Shown here: piece after piece, positions 58,044 through 64,000 of the stretch
How positions within the stretch are numbered: the stretch's first letter is position 1
How the letters are laid out: the number at the start of each line of letters is the position of its first letter
Assembly (NCBI GenBank): GCA_025060325.1
Contig: JANXBW010000005.1
Coordinates: 124,001 to 188,000 of the forward strand
Length of the DNA: 64,000 nucleotides
Origin: Thermoguttaceae bacterium
GTDB taxonomy: Bacteria; Planctomycetota; Planctomycetia; Pirellulales; Thermoguttaceae
Reading direction: 5' to 3'
Made by a program: the position numbers and the translations under genes
Notes under the pieces: model-generated
Databases searched by the model: none
What the model was told of the DNA's origin: nothing
What the model saw: the letters and a program-made list of their open reading frames with translations, nothing else

Positions 58044-58277
58044 TGGTCAGCCCACCTTCGGAAAAAGTGGTGCGTCGCCCAGGTTCGGAAATCATCTAAG
58101 CCGCCCCCTCAAGCAGCAAGCGCTGGCCTACGATTCCCCAATCTTGCGGAAAGTCGCCCAGCCCCCATTTGCCGGGCGGGAGGCGGCCCACCATCGTAAG
58201 TTAGCGCAACCACCAAGGTTCCGGCTAATCGCGAGCTCTTACGGACTCCGGGCGAGCACGCATTTACCGCGAGACAA

Positions 58278-58490
58278 CTACTGGCCCCGCCAGTTCCCTT
58301 GGAGATATTGGTCAAGCACTCCCCAGTTGCGGTAGACGTCCAAATAACCCGGGGTTAAAGCCCGAACTTTGTCCAAGATGGCCTGTTTCTCCGAGGGCGG
58401 GGCTTTCAAAAAGCGACGGTAAAGCTGTTTTAGCTTCTCGCGCCGATGGCGCCTTCGACGTAGCTCTTTTCTTCTTTCGCTAATTCCCAC
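58278..58490 (-). CDS. Small basic conserved-type protein
   Basis: A 70-aa protein. The first 30 residues are strongly basic (SERRKELRRRRHRREKLKQL), and a short helical and turn region follows (SEKQAILDKVRALTPGYLDV, ending NWGVLDQYL). It resembles small planctomycete proteins that open with a run of Arg/Lys and end with a Leu-Thr-Pro-Gly phrase. No function is known. The GTG start has GGAGG about 9 nt upstream, which supports real translation. It would be cytoplasmic and could bind nucleic acid. Confidence 0.65.
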   Translation of the reverse strand: MGISERRKELRRRRHRREKLKQLYRRFLKAPPSEKQAILDKVRALTPGYLDVYRNWGVLDQYLQGNWRGQ

Positions 58491-59083
58491 GTTGCCAAAC
58501 CTCCAAAAGCCTCCGTCTTACCCTTATACGCTCAAAAAACTGATTCTTAGTCAGCCGGCTTCCCCGGGGGCATATTACCCGGCGTACTCCTCCGGCCGAG
58601 ATTTGTTTCGGCATCCCAGCGTAATTCCTGCCCGGAAGCTAAACGAAATCGACGCAGTAAGCTTCCGATTATATGCCGCCATCGTTTCTTACGGGAAGTG
58701 TCGCCCACGCAGCAACCGGGCTTTATGAAGACTCCCCTCGCTGCCTCCCCCTGGTCTTCCGGGCCAGGCACGCGGGAGCTCCAACCCTACGGCTTAGATC
58801 AGCGGGAAAAGATAAGCCCAAACTGCGTCCGGCGCTTAACAGCCGGGGGGAGGAACCCCGCCGCGCCATTGGGAAGTGCGCTAGCGCTCCGGGCAGGATT
58901 ACGCCGGGAAAATCAAGGTGGCTCTCCGCCCATGGTAACTTGCGACGAGCGGTGTGCGCCGGACCACGTTCCCCTGGCTTTAGGGAGCTGTCCGGAGACG
59001 ATCTAGATAAGAAGCAAAGTCTACCCGAGCGGGATTTTACCTTGCAAATTGACTCGCCTGTGCCCCGACGGCGCAACCGAAGG
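58491..59083. other. Non-coding stretch of about 590 bp
   Basis: No supported gene. Several overlapping ORFs in both directions look like chance. The minus-strand frame here belongs to an out-of-phase shadow of the lipoprotein gene. Confidence 0.5.
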
Positions 59084-59767
59084 TTACTGCCGTTCGGTGG
59101 TTTGCTCAGGGCGATTGGCCACTTCGGCAGCGCGCCGGAGCTGCTCTTTGCGGAACTCCTCCAGCATGGCCTTTGTGCGATTGAGATCCTCAAAGTCGAG
59201 GAACAGGTACTCGTCCCCTTCGAAGACCTTGACCGCCATGGCCGCGACGCGCCATCCCCCCGGCTCTTTTCGCACCATCCAAAGGGCCTCATCTGACTGA
59301 GGTTTGCCCTGCTCGTCCAGATCGGTCCAAACCGCCTTGACTCGAGCACTATTGGCATCTAAATACTCGACTTCGCCAACTTGATACTTAGCTGTGTCGC
59401 TCCCCCGCGGTGCGAAGTGCTCTCCCAGCGATGAGGCCTCCTGACGGGCTTTCGCCGTGTAGAGTTGTAAGATTTGCTGATCGTCCCCCTGGCGAATTGC
59501 CTCCAGGAATGCAGCTACGCAGGCCCGAGGATCAGCGGTCAGCTCGGCCAGGGAGGGCTTCTTCGTAGTAGACTCGTTGCTTGCCGATCGACCTGCTGGG
59601 GGTTGGCTTTCAGCTTTAGCCGGGGCTTGAACAGATGCCGCGGAGGCTTCCTTCCCTTCCGGCGTTGTGCCGGTGGAGCCACCCCCACAGCCAGCCAACA
59701 CTCCGGCAAGGAGCAAGCCCACCCCCAAAACCACTGCGTTCCGTCCAGGAATTGCTCGTTGCCGCAC
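59084..59767 (-). CDS. Lipoprotein with an NTF2/SnoaL-like region
   Basis: A 227-aa lipoprotein. GTG 59767 is chosen because GGAGG lies 9 nt upstream; the longer TTG start would lie over it. A signal segment (VVLGVGLLLAGVLAGC) ends in a lipobox with Cys27 (LAGC). A Ser/Ala/Glu linker follows, then a domain of about 130 residues (ACVAAFLEAIRQGDDQQILQL, then SARVKAVWTDLDEQGKPQSD, GGWRVAAMAV) with the strand-helix pattern of NTF2-like proteins. It ends with a charged helix. Lipid-anchored to a membrane; ligand unknown. Confidence 0.78.
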   Translation of the reverse strand: MRQRAIPGRNAVVLGVGLLLAGVLAGCGGGSTGTTPEGKEASAASVQAPAKAESQPPAGRSASNESTTKKPSLAELTADPRACVAAFLEAIRQGDDQQILQLYTAKARQEASSLGEHFAPRGSDTAKYQVGEVEYLDANSARVKAVWTDLDEQGKPQSDEALWMVRKEPGGWRVAAMAVKVFEGDEYLFLDFEDLNRTKAMLEEFRKEQLRRAAEVANRPEQTTERQ

Positions 59768-60504
59768 GGTCCTCGTCCTCCGTGACAAACCTTTGCGAAG
59801 ATTGAACGCTTATCGCACCTCGGAACTCCGTCCGAATACCTTGCTTTAAGAGCGGCCGGAGTTACCTTTCGAAGCTACCGTCCTTCGCTGCCCGGTGTCC
59901 TAGCCAAAAAGATCAACGGCAGTTTCCTCACGCGACAAGCTCCCGGTCAAGGTCGATCCAGGTGGGCCCACGGGCGAGCCGCGTGTGCCCCCCGCCGCGG
60001 GGGACCGCGCGCTCGCGGAAAAAAGTGCTCGGAACATGGCGAGTTCAGCGAAGCTTCTCGAAATCCTTTACGCCACGTGGCAGCACGCTTCTCCCCAGGA
60101 ACTGGTTTCTTTCGCCCTATCGTGAAGTTGGCAACGGAAGGCCCACTCTGGGCCAACCCTGCATACAACCTCCAAAAAGCTCAAGTTCAACGCCCCGAAG
60201 AAGAACTTTCAGTCCAAAGTACCCAGTCCACTTATATTCCCCAACTTGTCACCCTCCCGCTAAGAGGCACCGCAGGAGTCTTAGTCAAATTCACCTGGAT
60301 GCCCACTTGGCTTTAAGAACGGGAAAAAATGGGTGAGCACCACGAATGCCAAGCTTGAGCTGCGGGCAGAACAGCCTGGCGCGAACGATTCAGAAAAGTC
60401 GGTATTCCCCCAAATGCCAAATCGTAGGACGAACAAGTTTGGCGAGTCATCACTCGGCGAGGGTCGCCCTGAGGAAGCTCTTGAGCACCTGATAATTGAC
60501 CTTG
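59768..60504. other. Non-coding stretch of about 740 bp
   Basis: No supported gene. A small perfect hairpin ATTGAC-CTT-GTCAAT (60495-60509) overlaps the pyruvate kinase stop codon. No T-tract follows it, so it is not a clear terminator. Confidence 0.45.
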
Positions 60505-61944
60505 TCAATCAACTTGATGAATCATAATCATGTTCTGGGCCCCCCGACTAAACCCATGCCCCGCCAGGAGGACAATTATGTCGCCGGGCGCGAGGATGCT
60601 CCGACGCTTTCCCCAATCCAACACATAACTCAGCAATCCTTCCGGCTGGGGCGACTTTGGACCAAGCAACGGGATTACTCCCCAATACAGACACATTCGG
60701 CGCCAAGTAGCCGGGTTGTCAGTCACCCCCACGATTGGCACGCCACTCCGATAGCGGGAAAGTTTGAGGGCGGTGTGTCCCCTTGCCGTGCCGGCCACAA
60801 GACATTTCGCTCTCAGACGCACGGCCAGCCTCACGGCTGCCTCTGCGGCGGCCTCCGTGATCTCTTCCGCTCCCGCGGTCCCCTCGCGAGCTGGCAGCTC
60901 TGCGTAGCTTGCGGTCAAAAACGGCTCCGTGGCCAGGGCAATGCGATGCATCATTGAGACTGCCTCAACTGGGTGCTGCCCGACGGCAGTTTCCCCAGAC
61001 AGCATGCATGCATCGGCGCCATCGATAATGGCGTTAGCCACATCGGCCACCTCGGCTCGGGTGGGCATCAGCTGGCTTTGCATGCTATCGAGCATCTGCG
61101 TGGCGACAATTACCGGCCGCCCAAGTTGTCGACAAACGCGAATGATTCTTTTCTGGAGGACTCCGAGTTCCGCGATGTCGGCCTCGATTCCCAAGTCGCC
61201 CCGAGCAACCATCACGACGTCGGCGGCCTGAACAATTTCGTCCAACCTTTCTAAGGCCTCCACCTTCTCGATCTTCGCCACTACCTGGGCATGACTTCCG
61301 CGCGATTGGAGCAAGGCCTTTAGTTCGTTTACTTCCTCAGGCAGACGAACGAAGCTGAGTCCCACAAAATCCACAGCGTTTTCCGCAGCCCAAATGGCAA
61401 ATTCACGGTCCTGAGGGGTTAAGGCTCTTACCCTAACTCGGACGCCGATCACGTTAATCCCCTGTCGACTACGGACGACACCGGGCTGAATTACTCGGCA
61501 AAAAGCCACCCCATGCTTTACCTCCTCGACCCGAAGTTCCACCGTTCCGTCGGCCAGGAGGATCCGATCACCGGGACCGATTTCGTCGACCAGGGACGGA
61601 TATGTGCTCACAAGCTCATCCGGCTGGGTCGCCGTATCACCACGAATAAGCCGGATCACCCCTTCGGGCCGGCAGTAAACTTGATCCCCAACTAGGCGAC
61701 CCAACCGCAGTTTGGGGCCAGCAAGATCAAGAAGCACAGCTACCGGCTGGGCCAACTCCTCCGCCACAGCCCGAATTAACGTCAGCTTTCGCGCGCAGTC
61801 CTCGACGGAGCTATGCGCAGAGTTGATTCGCACCACGTCCACGCCGGAACTAATTAGTTGACGAAGTATCACCGGCTGATCACACGAAGGACCGATAGTG
61901 GCTATAATCTTGGTCTGACTGGGTCGGGAATAAGCGAGCGACAC
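60505..61944 (-). CDS. pyk: Pyruvate kinase
   Basis: A 479-aa glycolytic enzyme that turns phosphoenolpyruvate and ADP into pyruvate and ATP. Signatures: TKIIATIGPSCDQP at the start, RINSAHSSVED, DLAGPKLRLG, the catalytic-site run VMVARGDLGIEADIAELG and the helix SMQSQLMPTRAEVADVANAI with GADACMLSGETAVGQHP. The C-terminal allosteric domain is present (CLVAGTARGHTALKLSRYR). GTG 61944 is preferred because GGGGAG lies 5 nt upstream; the longer frame adds 43 residues not seen in the family. It is divergent from the Gfo/Idh gene across a 554-bp spacer. Confidence 0.96.
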   Translation of the reverse strand: MSLAYSRPSQTKIIATIGPSCDQPVILRQLISSGVDVVRINSAHSSVEDCARKLTLIRAVAEELAQPVAVLLDLAGPKLRLGRLVGDQVYCRPEGVIRLIRGDTATQPDELVSTYPSLVDEIGPGDRILLADGTVELRVEEVKHGVAFCRVIQPGVVRSRQGINVIGVRVRVRALTPQDREFAIWAAENAVDFVGLSFVRLPEEVNELKALLQSRGSHAQVVAKIEKVEALERLDEIVQAADVVMVARGDLGIEADIAELGVLQKRIIRVCRQLGRPVIVATQMLDSMQSQLMPTRAEVADVANAIIDGADACMLSGETAVGQHPVEAVSMMHRIALATEPFLTASYAELPAREGTAGAEEITEAAAEAAVRLAVRLRAKCLVAGTARGHTALKLSRYRSGVPIVGVTDNPATWRRMCLYWGVIPLLGPKSPQPEGLLSYVLDWGKRRSILAPGDIIVLLAGHGFSRGAQNMIMIHQVD

Positions 61945-62498
61945 TTGGGCTCCCCTTCCGGCTGAAAAGAACCGAACCTTCCTTACCTTCGGCTGACAGG
62001 TCCCAAATGCCCCAGCCCGTGAAAGCCAGTGACAATACAGCGCCAGCCGCGGCACCAAATAGTCCTTGCGCAATAGAGCGTAGGTTTCGTTGCGGCGGCT
62101 AATTGGTGTTTAAACAAACAAGCTCTCCTAAAAGACCCGTTTCGACGCAAAAGAAGTAAGCGTCAGTTGCCAGGCGGACAATTTTCGATTAGGCTCATTT
62201 TATCGCCCCGACGGTACACTGGCGAAAACCAAAGCTCCGGGGCTGACGGTCTTTTTCGGCGGCCTTTTTAGGCGGCAAATCGGATTTGTATCGCCTCCGG
62301 GGTCTTCCGGGGAAAGACCGGCCACTGTTTTGGACCCGCAAATTTGCCCATCAAGAGTGTGGGCTCCAGATCAGGAAAGAACTTTAGAGGAAAAGCTGTT
62401 TTTCAAGTGGCGCCGCCGGAAGCTCCGTAGTAACGGCTGGGTTTTGTGTAGACCAAAACTTTAGAAGCTTTGAGTTGTGCTTCAGAAGGAGAGGCACC
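61945..62498. other. Divergent spacer with two hairpins
   Basis: This is the upstream region of both pyk (minus) and the Gfo/Idh gene (plus). A GCCCCG/CGGGGC stem (62205-62210 with 62238-62243) is followed 5-10 nt later by TTTTT (62249-62253). A GGTCTT/AAGACC hairpin lies at 62301-62319. They could be a leader attenuator for the plus-strand gene. No clear promoter boxes were found. Confidence 0.35.
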
Positions 62499-63839
62499 AT
62501 GCACAAAACGCAAATCTCCCGACGCCAGGTTCTTCGGGTAGCCGGTTTAGCCGGCAGCATGTGCGTTCCGACTTTGTGGCTGCGGAAGGCTTGGGGATCC
62601 CAATCGCCGAATGAGGGGTTGGGAATTGCGGCGATTGGCGTGGGAGGAAGGGGAAGCGAAATTGGCCGGCAGGCAGCCGAATTCGGAAAAGTAATCGCCT
62701 GTGCTGATCCGGACCGCTCCAACGCCGAACGTTTCGCCAAGTCAATTGGCGGTGACTGCCAAATTTACAAGGATTATCGCGAAATCCTTGACCGGAAGGA
62801 CATCGATGTCATCACCTGCGGCACACCTGACCATTGGCATACCAAGATCTGTATCGATGCCCTCAAGGCCGGCAAACATGTTTACTGCGAAAAGCCGCTC
62901 ACGCTGACCATGGAGGAAAGTCAACTAATCTGCAAAGCCGTAGAACAAACCGGCAAGATTTTTCAGGTCGGCACACAGCAGCGCAGCGAGTATGGGGCGA
63001 TGTTTTTGAAAGCGATTGTCATGGCTCGAAGCGGGCGACTGGGCAAGCCGCTTCACGCTTTGGCATCAGTGGGCCAGGCCACCTCGGGAGGACCATTCCC
63101 CACGCAAGATCCTCCGGAGCATCTCGACTGGAACCTCTGGCTGGGACAAGCTCCCTATGTTCCGTTCTGTCCCAATCGAATTGGTTGGAACTTCCGCTGG
63201 TGGTTTGAGTATTCGGGCGGTCAGGTGACGGACTGGGGAGTTCACCACACCGATATTGCGATGTGGGCGCTTGGCGGCGAGGAAACTGGGGCGGTCGAGG
63301 CAGTGCCCATCGAATGGGACTTTCCGCTCGGTCGCGAACTGATGCGGGACACGCTGTTGGGGCGGAAACCTTTCGAAGAGCTTCCCGTTGCTTACAACGT
63401 GGCGAAGACCTTTAAAGTTGATCTCAAGCTGCCTAATGGTAATGTGATCACACTATACAGCGGTACGAACGAGCTAATTATTACTGGCAGCGAAGGCCGA
63501 ATCCGCGTCAACCGGGGCAGCCTTACCGGCAAACCCATTGAGGAGCTCACAGAAGCGGATCGTAAATGGCTCGATGAAGAGGTGATCAAGCTGTACAAAG
63601 GTCGACAGCCGGGCAGCCACATGCGCAATTTCTTTGAATGCATTCGCGACAACACTCAGCCTATATCCGACGTGTGGAGCCACTGCAATTCCGTCAATGC
63701 GTGCCACATGGCCAATATCGCGATGCTGCTTGCCCGCCCGGTGAGATTCGACCCGAAGGCTTATCGCTTCATCGACGATGAAGAGGCCAACATGCTCATG
63801 CGGCGTAAACAACGCGAGCCATTCCAAATCACTTTGTAA
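62499..63839 (+). CDS. Tat-exported Gfo/Idh/MocA-family oxidoreductase
   Basis: A 446-aa NAD(P)-dependent sugar-type oxidoreductase with a twin-arginine signal (ISRRQVLRVAGLAGS), so it folds with its cofactor before export. The Rossmann start (IAAIGVGGRGSEIG), the catalytic-type HVYCEKPLTL (Lys in EKP) and DWGVHHTDIAMWAL are typical. GGAG-AGG lies just before ATG 62499; the longer frame from 62475 is not needed. Planctomycetes carry dozens of such exported proteins with unknown sugar substrates. Gene-end sequence after 63839 to the window edge contains nothing that I recognise. Confidence 0.92.
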   Translation: MHKTQISRRQVLRVAGLAGSMCVPTLWLRKAWGSQSPNEGLGIAAIGVGGRGSEIGRQAAEFGKVIACADPDRSNAERFAKSIGGDCQIYKDYREILDRKDIDVITCGTPDHWHTKICIDALKAGKHVYCEKPLTLTMEESQLICKAVEQTGKIFQVGTQQRSEYGAMFLKAIVMARSGRLGKPLHALASVGQATSGGPFPTQDPPEHLDWNLWLGQAPYVPFCPNRIGWNFRWWFEYSGGQVTDWGVHHTDIAMWALGGEETGAVEAVPIEWDFPLGRELMRDTLLGRKPFEELPVAYNVAKTFKVDLKLPNGNVITLYSGTNELIITGSEGRIRVNRGSLTGKPIEELTEADRKWLDEEVIKLYKGRQPGSHMRNFFECIRDNTQPISDVWSHCNSVNACHMANIAMLLARPVRFDPKAYRFIDDEEANMLMRRKQREPFQITL

Positions 63840-64000
63840 ACGGAGCCTACGAACTGGAATCCCACTGGGGGGTTAATGCCCGCCAAACAGTACCTGCGGG
63901 ACTTTCGCATGGTGTGGGTCTGGCGCGGCACTGAGATTGGATTCGGTTGCCGCGCCAACCCTGCCGAGATGTAGACAGTTCGTCCCTACGGATCTGGAAG

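Overview
This window looks like chromosomal DNA of a planctomycete, probably from the Pirellulales and perhaps a thermophile such as Thermogutta. The genus-level guess is weak. The evidence is the mix of gene families: a VWA/glutamine-amidotransferase-like membrane protein, an HzsA-related haem protein, a CRTAC1 (FG-GAP/ASPIC) protein, tandem HtrA-like proteins, Tat-exported Gfo/Idh/MocA oxidoreductases, BON-domain exported proteins, and small basic or membrane proteins of a planctomycete type. GC is moderate to high, genes are widely spaced, and GTG starts and long non-coding gaps are common. I saw no rRNA, tRNA, CRISPR array, transposase, phage gene or plasmid gene.

Layout. 1-3.2 kb: the end of a VWA-like membrane protein and an aldo/keto reductase. 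4.7-16.7 kb: six same-strand genes behind a near-consensus sigma-70 promoter. They encode an HzsA-like propeller with two haem motifs, a CRTAC1 protein, a ten-haem-motif protein fused to a YVTN propeller and a peroxidase-like tail, a Reg_prop propeller protein, and two LivK-type substrate-binding proteins with no permease or ATPase. All but the first binding protein have clear export signals. The gaps hold terminator-like hairpins and a nested RNA-like fold. This cluster is the best candidate for an undescribed system. 17-19.4 kb (minus): nifU-nifS for Fe-S cluster assembly. 20.2-26.3 kb (minus): aceE-aceF-lpd, the pyruvate dehydrogenase complex. 26.6-32.6 kb: an exported protein of unknown function, a creatininase-family amidohydrolase, a gluzincin-like exported protein, the nickel regulator NikR and a GYD protein. 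33.2-38 kb: three tandem HtrA-like proteins. The first keeps its catalytic triad, the second has lost Asp and Ser, and the third has lost all three residues. 38-40 kb: a small membrane protein and an alpha-oxoamine synthase. 41-48 kb: a BON protein, lutABC (lactate to pyruvate) and a fucose/arabinose-isomerase-like protein. 48-51.7 kb (minus): a primary-type sigma factor and ribosomal protein S1. 52.6-58.5 kb: a long disordered protein, mutL, a second BON protein and a 70-aa basic protein. 59-64 kb: a lipoprotein, pyruvate kinase and a Tat-exported Gfo/Idh/MocA oxidoreductase.

How the genes fit together. Central carbon metabolism meets at pyruvate: pyruvate kinase and LutABC make it, and the PDH complex consumes it. 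The isomerase-like gene next to lutABC suggests a link to deoxysugar breakdown, because planctomycetes are known to degrade fucose and rhamnose through lactaldehyde. That link is inference. The 4.7-16.7 kb cluster would act outside the cytoplasmic membrane. Its haem proteins, propellers and binding proteins suggest ligand sensing or oxidation coupled to electron transfer, but neither substrate nor partner can be read from the sequence.

Many longest-ORF starts were moved to internal ATG/GTG codons with a Shine-Dalgarno sequence or signal peptide. All domain calls rest on reading motifs by eye, without database searches.
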